Origin: Lentinus brumalis
Lineage: Eukaryota > Basidiomycota > Agaricomycetes > Polyporales > Polyporaceae
Direction of reading: 5' to 3'
DNA length: 64,000 nucleotides
Assembly (NCBI GenBank): GCA_001792895.1
Contig: MARA01000015.1
Coordinates: 914,634 to 978,633, forward strand
The notes under the pieces were generated by a model that was given only the letters and a program-made list of their open reading frames with translations, did no database searches and was not told the origin of the DNA. This document shows, one piece after another, positions 31,710 through 43,978 of the stretch (position 1 is its first letter; each line of letters opens with the position of its first letter). The position numbers and the translations under genes were made by a program.

Positions 31710-34645
31710 GATGCGCGTCGTTTCGTGGAGGTTCCACGACTCTCGTATGGCGACCGTCAAGCTTTATACAGTCGCTGCCAGCGGTCGGCCACTTCGCCAG
31801 AGTGTTCCGCAGCAAGCTCGGGAAGTCAGAGGTAAGCCAGAAGCGTAGAAGTTCAGGAGAAGACGTCGAGGACGGTGTGCTGCAGGTCTATCGTGCGCGG
31901 CGTCTGGGGTCCCGAGGAGACGCGCCGGCAATTGCCATGGATGGACTTCCCACGCTTCCCCGCATAGGTCATTGGTGCGGTCGACATGACCTCGTCGGGC
32001 TCCATCTGCTGCGCCTCTGACTGTCGCGCACTCGATCCCAGCTGTCCAGAGGCCGTGTCGAGGGGCGCGTCAACAGCTCCCATTGGCCCGCCTCGACGCC
32101 CTTCGTCTCTTCGCTGCGTGCAAGGTGCGTCTCGTCCGCCCCTGTCCTACAGAGACAGCGCCACGTTCTCTGCTCGCATATGGCAACGCTCCCCCGTCGC
32201 GCCTCTCTCGGCCATGGTAAGCATGCATATAGCCCGTCTCGCTCACACTTGGCTGCGTGCAGCTGTCGACGCGCAAGAGCTACAGCCCGGTTTACTGACC
32301 GCGTCGGATCACTAGTACTGACGGACCCGTATAGACAGTTGCACACAGTACACGGAACCAGTCCTCAAACTACGCGTCTCATACCCCCGCCGTCTGCGCC
32401 GCCTTCTTCTCCCGTCCCTCGCCAAGCATAAATCTCCCACCCGTCCTCGCCGGTCTCACATCTGCCCTCCCCTCCCGGTCCCTTCCTCGATCTCATACAT
32501 CGCACGCCCATCTAGCGAATGCAGACGTCAGCTGTCGAGCACTCCCCGAACGTCCCGCAGACGTACCGGCCTCTGCATACACCAGACCGCGTGGTTCGCC
32601 GAGCGAGACGCTACCCGCAGTACGTCAGTGCGAGTTCACACCCAACGTGCAGAACTCACGCCTTTGCTCGCACGCACAGTCCAGGTCCACGGTGTCTTCA
32701 AACGAAAACACGGTGCATGCTCAGCAAGCAACTGCACGCAGATGCGAAGGACGTACCTCGGAGGCGGTGATGCCCGCGTCGAGCAGCGGCAAGGAGGTGA
32801 GTGCGGAGGTGAGTGCACGAGCTGAAGGCTGGGCGAGGGTGGACCGCGAGGAGGTGGTACAAGACCGCCCACCAGGGCTGGGGAAGACAGGTGAGCGAGG
32901 TCGGGCGGGGAGCAGTGAGCGAGTGCTGACCCCGAGGGCGGCGCTCCAGCCGGTCTTTATCGACGTCCAACCTCGCGCAAACATGGCACGCGTGGCCGTC
33001 CTCGCACGGCGCACGTCATCCGCGCAGCTGCTCGCCTCCGTGGTCGCCGTCCCCCAGCGCTACGAACACCGCGTCGCGGGCTGCAACTCGGGACGGCGAC
33101 GTACATACTCACGGGTACTCTCGCAGCACGCGTACGACCGTCGAGCGCGGTCCCCTGCGTCAGCCTCCTGCGTGCGCGCATCCGATCATCGACTGTGGGG
33201 AACGTTCACGAGGACGAGCAGCTGCGCACCCTCAATCTCGCGGGACGACGGTCCTGCGCGGTCCGCGGTCAGCACCCCGCAAGGTGCGTCTTCTCGCCGG
33301 CTCTCGTCGCCGTGCCGGAGATGGGAGATGGGAGACTCAGCCTGCGGGTCCGCTGCGGCGACCGAGCCTGCAGTATCGAGCGAGCATCGCTGTCGCGCAG
33401 CTCGAGCCTCGGACTGCGCTGCGATGCGGTACGTCCAGGACCGGCCGGAGAACTTCGAAGACGGCTGGCATGGCGTCGGCAGGGACAGATCCCGCCGTCG
33501 GCGGTGGTCGCGTCGACCCCCGCTTCCTGAATCCTGACCGTCGCTCCTCGATGCTGAGCGGGGTTTACTTGTCGGATCCGGGCGACTCCCGGGACGCTGG
33601 CAGGTGCCTGGAAGCCGCACGCGGCACTCCGCCGTGTAACGTACGAGTACAGCTGGGCGACTCGGATTCACGGCCAGCGCTGAGCAGTGGACCAGAGGTC
33701 GTGGGTGCCGTCACGGTGCACGGTGATGCAGCACGCAGCACATGTTCGATCGCCTTGTACATGTGCGAGTGCACGCCGCGCCGGGACCGGGACGACCTTT
33801 GCTCGCAACAAGAGACTCAGAGAGGCCCGGAGAGCGTCCGGAGTCCAGAGTCCAGAGTCCAGACGGCGTCGATTGCCAAGGTTGACGTCTGCGAGGGATC
33901 ACTGCATGTTGCCCGACCCTGAGGCTCGAGGACCGAGGTGCTCGCATACAGCAACAGAGCCTTGACGGTGTTACTGTAGCTACCGGTTGTGCCGTGACGT
34001 GCGTGCGATCCGCGTAGGTACTTTGTATCCGAGTCTTCGCCCGCAATGACATGCTGTGACGCCCAAATATTCCCTTTGTGCGAGAGTTCAAGTTGTTATC
34101 GGCGTGTTTGTGGGCTCAGCGCGGGCTCGCGGCTTCGTGTGGGAGGTTCCATGCCTTGCGGGCTTGTAGGCACACTCGCGCTGTGTTGCGACATGGCAGA
34201 GAGGACTCGCTGAAGTTGTGCTCGTAGGTAGCCTTCTCGCGAGGATCAGTCTGGCCCGGGAGATTGAGCAGACGCAGTGCGGCGCATTGTCGAGCCAGTG
34301 CGTTTTAACCGTGGCCATCCGAGCGGCAGCAACGTCCGCTTCGACACCGGATCGTGTGGAGACCGTAGTAGGTTCCGGGATTAGTACAAGGTGCGAGCTC
34401 AACCTGCACAGTGCAGACCACTGGGACGAGGACCAAGACGGGACATCCTGGTCTGTCTTCGACGTACATACCAGTTCATATATTCTGAGGCTCTCCCGGG
34501 TGAAACAGCTACCGCTGCGGCGCAAATGAAGATGCACGCATCCACTTCTTGGGTGCTGGCCTGGTGCTGGAGCCTGCGCCGTGCGAATCGCCTCCGAGTC
34601 GGACATGGAGGTCGTAGTTCGGGACGACCTGACGTCGGAATGCAG

Positions 34646-35286
34646 AGCTCCCTGTTTCCTTACTCCTACCCAGACGGCTGCAGCACGAGGTGAGCAAGCA
34701 GCGCAGCGGTCTGACGGTACAGTGGCTAATTGTGCACAGTACCCTGCAGTCCACATGATGAACTACGACCAGCGCGTCGCTTGGATTCGCGCAAGACTCT
34801 GCAGGATCATCACAAGACGTCTTCGTGCGTGTGCTTCGAGCCGCCGCGGTGCGGTTTCCCACTGGCAGATCCAACTGTTGAACTGACCTCCCTGCAGGCG
34901 AGACCACTGGGAACACCGCAGCCCAGATGCACTACAAGACATACTGGCCGCACATCGTCCAGAAGTACGGCATCGTCGTCGACCGCTGGCCGGTCGAACT
35001 CGTCCCGTTCGGCGAGCCCAGCAGCGTATCCGGCCGCCTCGCCCTCCTCGAGCTCCTCTGGATCCGGTGGAAACGCCGTGCGACGGGCTTCCGGCACGCA
35101 ACCGCCGCGGAGATGGCCGCGTTCAAAGCAGCAGGCTTGTTTGACAAGCCGGCGCGCAAGAGACGGTCCGACTACGACGTCGCGAGAGGACGGCGGCGCG
35201 ACCCTGCTACTCGGTCGAAGAAGTTGAGGATGCGGGTCATCAAGACCCCTGCTGTCGTCCCAGACGGCGCTGACGACCCGGAGTAG
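34646..35286 (+). CDS. Unrecognised fungal protein, 3'-terminal three exons (unit 1 copy)
   Basis: Exons 34646-34689, 34750-34824 and 34898-35286 join in phase to an open frame ending at 35286. Protein-like parts are NYDQRVAWIRARLCRIIT, then HYKTYWPHIVQKYGIVVDRW, PVELVPFGEPSSVSGRLALL and a Lys/Arg-rich tail (KPARKRRSDYD, ATRSKKLRMRV). The Y-x-IV-xx-Y-G/K-V-xx-WP pattern followed by a basic tail resembles uncharacterised proteins expanded in Agaricomycetes; no function known. The 5' part of the gene was not resolved. Unit 3 keeps the same exons, lengths and splice sites; unit 2 has a one-base insertion. Confidence 0.55.
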
Positions 35287-37397
35287 GGGATCTCCTATTG
35301 TATTGTCAAGTACATAGTACAGTACATGTGTGCATAGAGTGTCCGCCCGATGGGTGGACTCCCGGACGAGTACTCAGGGTACATACCATGATTCTCAGGC
35401 CCGGGACTCATACCCGCGCGGCGCGCCGTTCGCGAGAGTGCATGACTGGAAGCAGGCTTGGGAATTGCGAGACGGCTGTACGGCAGCGGTCCGGGACTCG
35501 TTCTTGAGGCTGTTCGCAAGAATGTATCGCAAGGCGATCGGGCCAAGTACAACAGCTACAGAGCTCGTGAAGGCAGACCCCGGCCGCGTGCCAGACACCT
35601 GAACAGCGAAACAGGTGACTCCAGTTGCATGTGCATGGGCTGTTGGCGCGTGAGGAATGGTGCGGCGATGTCGGCAGGGGCATGCGAGTACGAAGGACGT
35701 AATACACCATGAGGAGCTTGAACCGTGGCCTCCGGATGAGCATGTCCGTAACAATCCAGCCGGCCGAGCACAAACCACTCCTTCAGACTATTCTCCCGTA
35801 CCCTGGATGCAGGTGGAGCCGCTGCAGACGACGAAGTGTCTGCGGTTCAGCTCTTCTCTGGTTGCTCTGGTGTACTACTAGTACCTACCAGAATGATAGT
35901 CGCCGTGTCGAGCTTCAGCGTGCAGAGAACGTACCACATTGAACGGACCGAGTTGCGCATGAGATCGGTGCAGGGCACATCTGGCGCACCACGTGAGAGA
36001 TCCAGCGGCCCCTGCGCCGGGACGCTTGACGGCGGGCTGCAGATCGAGGTCAGAGACCGTGAGACGGAGCAACGGGTGTCGTGCAAGAGCCTTCCGGCCA
36101 GAGAGAGACTTCAACGTGTGCTTACCTGTGCGTACGGCTGCATACACAGTCTTGCATTGTGCGAGATCCATGGTGTTCTGGTTCGCTCGAAGTGCTCGCG
36201 CGAACTTCACGCGTCCCGATCCCCAGCGTAGGTATCAGCCCGGGCCACGGCATTGACGTCGCCTCTGGATCCGCGCGGAGGTATTGTAGGTAGTGTTCCG
36301 AAGAGGACCGTCGCTGGCGAGCCAATGACTGAGCAGCTACACATCATCATGCTCAGCAATAGTCCTCCATTCTACCTCTCCCATGCCGTGCGTCTTGACC
36401 GTTGAACCTGGACGTGCGGCTTCAAGGACTGCAGTGCGAGCTTGTCTCGAGATTATTGCGGAGAAGGCATCTGTATGAAGGTCCTGATCACTTCCCTTCT
36501 GAGATAGCGCATGCGGGAGCCGGTCGCCATCAGAACACCACAAAGGCAATGTCCATGACAGGTCAGCCCGCCTCGAAAGTCCGCGTCCAATGCGAGAAAC
36601 TATTGACGGGAGACTACACATGGTAGGCTCTGCCTGTACCATTGCGGTCGCTCAACGCAAAGCTGCTGAGCGGAGTGAGTGAACAGTTTCGAGGTATATC
36701 GCAACAGACTGCGTACGGGCTGTGCACATCGAGTAGCATGTGCCCGAAACCTCGTGGATGTTGCCCCAGTAACGTCCCGGCCGGGCCTTCCCGGGTACGC
36801 GTCTCGACACCGGTTGAGACCCGTCAGGACACAGATCGGGTGGCGGCTCGACCGTTGTAAGCAGGCTCTGTGAACACGTCAGTCTGAGCCGCAGACCGTG
36901 ATCCTGGCAGCGCCTTGCGCTTCCTCCCGAGCCTCTGTTGTCTACATATGTCCAGAAACTGGTTCAGCACAATCCCAGAGCACGGCCTTGATCAACGAGA
37001 GACATACCGGAGAGCGCGCGCTGTTGCGCTGCTTCTGAGATCATCCCAGAGACGGGTGTCGGCTCGAGGAATGGCTGACACACAGCCGGTGTCGACGGAT
37101 AGCCATCGTTGTTTGCCCACCAACGCGGCGCTGCACGTCCGGCTTAAGATGGAGGAAAGTACGTACCTTCAGAGATCATGCTGCTGCAATACCATGCTCA
37201 GGATGTGGTGCTCGAAGCCTGCAAGTTCGTCTTGACAAACCTCTCGCGCTGCCAGTGCCCCGTGCATCTCGTTGTGTCCAGAGAGCGCGGCAACGTAGAA
37301 AGCATCCAGATGGCTGAAAGAGAGCGGCCGAGCAACGCGGCGCAGGGACGGAATGGCCGGCCGGATTGTAGCAGTCTGCAAGCGAGAACGTCTTCAT

Positions 37398-37608
37398 CAG
37401 TAAAATGCAAAAACTCTGATGCCTCTGAGAGTTCTTCCACAGATGTCCTCAGAATTCAGAGATCTCAGACCTCAGAGCCCCCTCCCGAAACATATTAAAT
37501 GTAATTTTTGACCCGATTGGAGGGTCACTCTGAAGTCTGGTGATCTCTGTAAACTCTGGGTTTGAATATAAGAGTTCTCAGAGTTCTCAGAGTTTTTGCA
37601 TTTTACTG
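37398..37608. mobile_element. MITE-like inverted-repeat element, unit 1 only
   Basis: A 211-bp insertion whose ends are long inverted repeats starting CAGTAAAATGCAAAAACTCT on each strand, with ATC/GAT-like flanks extending the symmetry by two bases. The interior is AT-richer than its surroundings, full of CTGAG/CTCAG motifs, and non-coding. The corresponding place in unit 2 (about 55688-55694) runs straight from GCGAGAACATCCTCA into ATCACGATGC, so this is an occupied/empty site pair inside one window. The CAG terminus fits an hAT-like MITE, but the flanking duplication is not clean, so the superfamily is uncertain. Confidence 0.8.
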
Positions 37609-39275
37609 ATGTTCAATCACGATGCTCACCTAGTCCTTCTCTTCCGGGAGCCGTGCAGACTCGGAGCGACCGTCTCATGACCCGTTCGCTGCGTGCAGGA
37701 CGCTGAGGACGGCTTCTCGATGTGTATATTCGCACTGAATGCAGGAGCAGGGCGTTCTGCTCCGCCGTCAGGTGCATGACGGTTGGTTCCCGAGCTCACG
37801 GACAGGCAGTGTGGAGGAGAGTGCGAAACTCCGTGTCCATGACGCATACGCGCGTGAAGCGAGCTGTCCCGAGTCCGCTGTCGACGGTCGTGTGCAGGCA
37901 TGGCTCAGCGGCGATAGTGAGCGAACCAAGCACGCCCGAGAGTGTCCGGCATCCTAGCCCGATTCGTCAGTTAGATGGCAGGGCATCGAGCCCGAGTAGA
38001 CGCACCAGATATCGCATCACAGCACCCTGAGGGTTCCCAGCGACGAAGGAGATTGGCGAGACCGCGCCGGAAGCGTTCAGTACAGCGATTCTTCCTGCCA
38101 CGCGTGGTCAGTGATTGCGTAGGCGTGTGCAGGCGAACCAGCGCGTTGCGAACCTTCACGGACTCTCGATTGACGTCTGCGCCCGATGAATATGTGCCAC
38201 CGCAGCGAAGAGCCGTCTGTTCAGAACAACTGTCCGTCCTCCAGGTATGTTGCTGAGCGACGCAAGACACTGGACCTATGCCGGGTGCCGGGCGCCGCAG
38301 CGAGGTAGACGCAGCTCGAGATGAGAGTCGACCAGGCGGAAAGCGGAGGGGTTCGATCTGCGTGCGTGACGCCGTCCGAATATCGAGCCGCTGGAGTGTC
38401 TGTGCGAGCGGGTTCGTCAGCCACCCATCGTCCGAACAAGCTGCCAGTGAGTGGGCTGCTCGCGGCTGGCCCCGTGCGAGCTCTCCCAGGCACTGCAAGA
38501 TGCCGCGGCGGAGACGGCCTCTGCTGGTATGTCCGCCATGCCGGTGCCCCTGGGAATTGGAGCGTCAACGAAAAAGAGTCCTGCAAGACACGTCAACCCA
38601 AAGTCTGAAGACCGTACGGAAGTACCGTGCGGCGGCGCCGGGCGGGAGGTCTGCAGTCGGTCGAGTCGGCATACTGGCTGTGTGGAGGGTGAGCGTTCAG
38701 GCCGCGTGTGCAAGCGTGCGTCGAGCCGTCCGAGGCCTGCGCAAGCGTCCGGAGAGCGGGCGGTGCTGCTGGCCCCAGGCGAGATTGTGCGATCCGGGGT
38801 ATCGAGTGCGGCGCCCTGTGGAGTCCGTCAACAGGAACAGCTGCACGACAGATGCAGGCACTTGCCTTCCGCTGTCTCTCGACGCGCAACGGTGTGCATC
38901 TTGTCCGGGGCCGCAGTGCAGCGCTCGAGGACCGTCCGCGAATCTCGAGTGCGCCGCCCGAGATCCCAGCGCGGGTATCGGGCAGATCCCTCCAGCTCCA
39001 TCCCCCTCCTCTCCCTGTGGCCCCCACTCCAGCACAGAGCGGCGATGAGGAGCAGGGGCAGCACGCCGCCACCCCGCTGGACACTGCCCGCGAATCCCCC
39101 TGGGGTATAGCTGCTAGCGTGTGTGCAGGCCCACTCCTCCCTGGGGTATAGCGTGTGTGCAGGCCCCTTTCTCGCCCTGTTATCGCCCGACGTCCGTTCG
39201 ACGTCCGCTCCCCGCTGCGAGGCGCCGATCGGAGAGACGAAATATATTCCAGAGAACACACAACCGCCTGCCGCG

Positions 39276-41561
39276 GTCGGGACATGGAGATCGAAAAGCC
39301 GTGTATTATTGGGAAGGCATGCTCAACGACGTAGTCCTCCGGTATGGTATGCACCAACGGCGGCTTGTGGGTGAAGACGAAGACGCTGAGAAATGCGAGT
39401 TCAGTAGACCGTCTCTAGCAATCGAGTGCGTGACATCACGCCCTGTAGATCTGAAGAAAAAAATGTCGGTCCATACGCAGCGCCACCGACATCAAGGGCA
39501 CCGTTCGAGAGTTCGCCACTCTATAGCTCATCGCCATGACCGCAGTCTCACGACGTCGGGCCATGACGCAGCAGGACGGAGAGTCGTCCCCAACGACTGG
39601 CATATGAACTGCCACCGTGTCAAAACTGTGCTTCACGGCCCTCCAACGATTCCGAGAGCGCACGTACGAGGCGAACGAGCTACGCGACGTCCCCAAAGTA
39701 CCGCATTGAGCACGAGCAGGGCAGCCGTTCGACGAGCGGACACGATGTCTATCTGTCTATCAGCCGACGGCTACCACAACACGCATGCAGCGCGCTCCGA
39801 CAACGGTCGCACTCGTACGCCGGCCACCTCGGAGAGACATCGTCCCGCACCCACGGGCACAGGCACAATACGTGGCCGCTGCAATCGTAGGTTGTGCTCG
39901 AGGCGGTCCACGGTGTGCACGAGTTATGTCTCAGCAGTCCGCACGCGCACTACCTCCGCTGTAATGCACAGGGACGGGCTGTTGGAAAGCCTCGCCTCCG
40001 TCCGCAGTCGCGTATTGTCGCCCGGGCGAGTCCCACTATCGAACCATGCCCCACGGAAGTATGTAGGAGACGGGAGGACTCCGACGATCGACACGTATCA
40101 CAGCTGCTGCATGCAGCATTCGCGCTCCTTGGCACGTCGCAGGCGACCCGAGCCTAGCATCAAGGGGCAGGCTGTTAATGCGATTTGCACAGAAGTCAAG
40201 GAACGGGTCATGGGCAGCCAATGAAGACTCGGTTCTGTCGTCCAACGGGCCTCCTCATAACCCGGTTCAAGGCTTGGCCAGCTCGGCACTTTGCACATCC
40301 ATCATGAGCTGCTCCCGGGACAACGAACCCGATGTTAAGGGAGTTCAGTGCCCCGGCAGGTCACCGCGGGCCCGATCCGGAGACCCAACCTGTTCCAACG
40401 ACATCCCTGCTACTGCGACTGGCACTTGGAGGGATGCGGGGAATGAGTGCCGAGCTCGCATCCGACCACGACAACAGGAGGCCATCAACCTACAAGGATA
40501 CTCAAGGAGACTGGGGTAGAAGAGGAGGACTAGCATCGTCATGGACCCAGTTTCTTTGACATCCACTGCACGACTGGGCATTCTGTCCGGTCGCGGACGT
40601 CCGAGTAAGCTGCCCACGCCCGCTCGCAAGTCTCGGAACTGGAAGGCGAGTACACGACGCGAAGTTGAGGATGCGAAGTAAGCAATCCACGACTACGTCC
40701 TCCGAAACTCGCGAGCGCGAGCGGTACTGTACAAGGCAGTCGCACTGAGAAGAGCAGTATCGCCTCCCCGCTCGAGTGTCCTCATCCTGCAGCCTTCTTG
40801 GAGATTACGACCAGACAACTGCCTGCCGGGACACCCGATGATAACCGTTCGCGACTTCGAGGCGGACGCACAGAACACGCAACCGCACGGCTACGCAACT
40901 ATCGCTGACGTTCAAGACGCCACTGGAAACATACGCAAGTTTTCTCGTTGCACGGACATATGCCGCAGAAGCCTGAACTGTTCCCACCCAGGTGTAAAAT
41001 GCTAACTCAATCCCAGGCAGATCTGGCTGTCCCCAGGCGCACATCATTGTACACTGTGCTACGGCTGGGGCTGCCGATCTCGTGCAACTCGATGAGGCCG
41101 CCCTCTAAACGAGAGCAGGTTTGTGACGGATAGTCTACGTATCCCTGCCGCACTACGGTATCTCCCCGTTCGGACATGGAGGTGCGTAGTAGGTTCCTGC
41201 ATCGTCACACCACTGAAGCGAAGACTCACGAACTCTCACTTCAATGCAGCCGCCATGGGACTCTCACATGACGCATGATAGCATGCTGTCGTCCCCCAGT
41301 CCCGCAGCCCGACATATTGGAAGAACACGAAGAACACACAAGTGCGACTCACCATCCATGTTCGTGTTTCCCATCCGCGTGGACGTGCGAGACCACGGCG
41401 AGGATCTTCCTGCGCGGCACGGTCGGCTCGTGGTCGGACCCAGACCAGGTCTCCTTCTCGGCCTCGTCTGCGATCCTGGGGACAGAGCGCGCGTCGATGG
41501 CGACCTTGACGTCCTCCGTCGGGCGGGTAATCTCTTGCGCGATGTCGAACGCGGCCGACAT
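39276..41561 (-). pseudogene. Orphan 5' end of the 5-phosphatase (unit 2)
   Basis: Copy of the phosphatase's first exon (41353-41561, start MSAAFDIAQEI, exactly 209 nt with an intact GTGAGT donor), its long first intron, and exon 2 from 39385 to the unit edge. Downstream of GFSISM the frame runs into unit sequence rather than the remaining 23 exons, so no enzyme can be made. The open exon 1 and promoter copy could still be transcribed. Confidence 0.75.
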
Positions 41562-41900
41562 GATGCGCGTCGTTTCGTGGAGGTTCCACGACTCTCGTAT
41601 GGCGACCGTCAAGCTCTATACAGTCGCTGCCACCGGTCGGCCACTTCGAGAGAGTTCCGCAGCAAGCTCGGGAAGTCAGAGGTAAGCCAGAAGCGTAGAA
41701 GTTCAGGAGAAGACGTCGTGGTCGGTGTGCTGCAGGTCTATCGTGCGCGGCGTTTCGGGTCCCGAGGAGACGCGCCGGCAATTGCCAGGGTGGAATTCGC
41801 ACGCTTCCCCGCATAGGTCATCGGTGCGGTCGACATGACCTCGTCGGGCTCCATCTTCTGCGCCTCTGACTGTCGCCCTCTCGTTCTCAGGCGGACTCCG

Positions 41901-41925
41901 GTGACAGACGCCCGAGGTCACCGCC
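41901..41925 (+). repeat. Left subterminal inverted repeat of the element
   Basis: GTGACAGACGCCCGAGGTCA and the next five bases match, as reverse complement, 50301-50324 (GTCACAGACGCCCTTGTGAC plus CGCG). About 20 of 24 bases agree. Further GGTCACCG copies follow at 41934, 42003 and 42028. Confidence 0.55.
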
Positions 41926-42129
41926 TGGGGTCACCGCGAGCCTGCGTGCACGTGACTAGCCCTAACCCTAGGCTATGGTCCCGCTGGCGGGCATCACGCC
42001 TGCGGTCACCGCCGTCCTCGCTGGCGCGGTCACCGTTCTCGCTGCTCTTTCCAGCCTCAACACCAGCCCGACCTCCTGCCCGACGGACGGCGTCTGCGAA
42101 CAGGGTCTTTGTGGTGTCCGTGCACACGG

Positions 42130-42245
42130 CGTCCTCGTCTCTGTCTCTTCTCCTCCCGTCTCTCCTCGTCTCTCCTCCTCTCCTCCTCGTCCTCAATATC
42201 GTCCTCGTGTCTCTCCTCGCATCTCCTACTCCTCCTCGTTGTCGT
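42130..42245 (+). repeat. CTC/CTCCTCGT polypyrimidine tract
   Basis: About 115 bases of almost pure pyrimidine on the plus strand, built from repeated TCTCCTCGTC-like words, inside the recombinase element. Non-coding; frames through it are low-complexity Ser/Leu. Confidence 0.75.
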
Positions 42246-42985
42246 CGCGGGCGCAATAGCACCTCAACTTGAAGTCTGGGAAGCGTCAGGAGTGGAGGGG
42301 CAGGCAGGAGTGGAGGGGCAGGATAGGCAGGCAGGATTGTATATGTTGTATTGTGAACACGCGGTACGTAGTACACTCTGCCCTTGTCGTGCGCGCTGTC
42401 AGTGTCTCGCGGCGTCGCAATTGCCCCATGCCTCGCTCTGTCCACGCCTGCGCATCTTGCGCCACACCTCGCGTCGCGCCCTCTCCACGCGTTTCGCTGG
42501 CGCGGGACACGGTGGTGAGCCGCTGTGCGTGCACCATCTAGTGCGCGCATACCATCGCATCTACCACGGCCTCGTCTCGTCTCATCACCACGCACCCCGA
42601 CGACGTCCAGCTGACATCTGCCTACCATGCGCACTTAATACCAGCCCCGCGCGACGCAGAACGACTTGTTCCTTGTTCGCATCGTCGTCCCGGGTCGCGA
42701 CCGGCGCTCACTGCGCCATCCGAGCCCGACTCCTCGAGACCGCCGCCTCTCCTGCCAGTCTCCCGCTCTCCCCTTATCATCTATTTTCACACCTTCCTAG
42801 GACCGTCAGAACTCCGTAGGTATCGCGTTCAGAGTGCCTACGTACAGTATCATTAGCACACAATTCGACCTATCACCCATCTCTAGTACGCGCCTCTAGT
42901 ACGCGCCCTCGTGATCGCGTCCGCGTTATGTCTCACAACTTGGGGGATAGACAAGTACATGATACGTAAATGATATTGCTGCTCT

Positions 42986-43467
42986 TCAAGCCTGAGACCC
43001 GTTCAGGACCGTGTCATGTGCCATCTCCGCAAACATAATCTCATGACCCAGCTCCTTGCATCCCCGCACTCCAGGGACACGCAGGATGATATGTGTAGTG
43101 GTGCTGCTTACGGGTATCGGCTCGTCCAGCCGGGTTAAACCCCAGTCCCCACTTTCAAGATCCCATATCTCGAGCAAAACACCTGATGTTGGGATAGTCC
43201 CGTGGCCGGTGCAGCGCGTCGCGATTGTGTTGTACCGGCAAAGAGTGACTTGACGCAAGGGGCTGGATCCCCTGATGCGACAGATGTAAGGCTCAGAGTG
43301 ATCCTGCAACGTAAAAGTAGATAGTGAGTCATGTATGGTACACTATAGTCTGGGGCTATAGTACTCACCTCTGTCCACAGACATACCCGGATACCTGCTG
43401 ATGTATTGCCCCAGTGGTACACTGTCGGACTGGTGCCAACTGCAGCCTGAGGAGTGATAGATGACAT
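42986..43467 (-). CDS. Small unrecognised protein in the recombinase element, 138 aa
   Basis: Exon 1 is 43369-43467 and exon 2 is 42986-43303, joined across a 65-nt GTGAGT...GTTGCAG intron in phase 0, giving 139 codons. Sequence character: TVYHWGNTSAGIRVCLWTE, RQVTLCRYNTIATRCTGHG, GVLLEIWDLESGDWG, TTTHIILRVPGVRGCKELG. Alternating hydrophobic strands and few charged helices suggest a small beta-sandwich. No signal peptide, membrane segment or catalytic motif. It is the best-supported gene in the left part of the element and could be cargo. I do not recognise the family with certainty. Confidence 0.6.
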
Positions 43468-43978
43468 GCGTGGCTAGGCGATGTTTCTTGTGAAGATGTC
43501 GGTGATGATAGTGGAAGGAAAGAGAGAGCAGGTTAAGGGGCACCTCCCCTAAGTTGGCTCGTTAGCTTCCGTCACTACTAACATCAGGGAAATTCTGGCC
43601 TGCCATGTAGTGCTATGTAGCTTGTGTAGCCGCCATAGCACCATTGCAGGTCCCCCTCTGTGTAGATCTCTATTGCACGCCGCCAAGCATCTGTAGCACC
43701 ATATAGCGCCCTGTTGCGCGTCCAAATTTCCATTCTTGGCCACATATTTGGGCTCGTTGGACGCACGATCAATCTTGCTCACAGGCCATAGACGATACGA
43801 AGGCAATAGATAGATTCATACTACACTAAGCATACATTAATAAGGAGGCTATGTGTGACCAACTAGCTAACCAACCAGAACAATGCACATTGACGGCGAC
43901 AGGAGGCAGTGAAGACAGGCAGCAATGACAGGCAAAATAGTCGAGCAGCAAGGGCGCATGAGAGAGCGGGTAACGAAG

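Larger units (their letters stand above)
29527..39270. repeat. Tandem array unit 1 (about 9.7 kb)
   Basis: First of three direct copies. Its left edge is inside exon 2 of the 5-phosphatase (homology to units 2 and 3 begins at CTGCCGCGGT). From left to right it holds the phosphatase 5' end and 1.86-kb first intron, the promoter side (31710-32500, pyrimidine-rich), GC-rich sequence with many overlapping unassigned frames (32.5-34.6 kb), the three 3' exons of an unrecognised gene (34646-35286), and 35.3-39.2 kb with conserved but unassigned frames. It carries a MITE (37398-37608) absent from unit 2, and near 39100-39170 a short tandem duplication of the TGGGGTATAGC...GTGTGTGCAGG segment that is single in unit 2. 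Confidence 0.9.

Noticed and set aside
32647..33537. Long GC-rich frames in the array units (also 51224-52237 and 60305-61342)
   Set aside because: Opposite-strand frames are equally open, the copies differ by indels that are not multiples of three within the frames, and no domain is visible.
41961..41971. A true telomere or telomeric insertion
   Set aside because: Fewer than two TTAGGG units and embedded in GC-rich element DNA; reported only as a low-interest observation.
43584..43772. Minus-strand frame NMWPRMEIWTRNRALYG and onward as a gene in the element
   Set aside because: Some protein-like character, but no start, intron or recognisable fold; neighbouring frames equally open.
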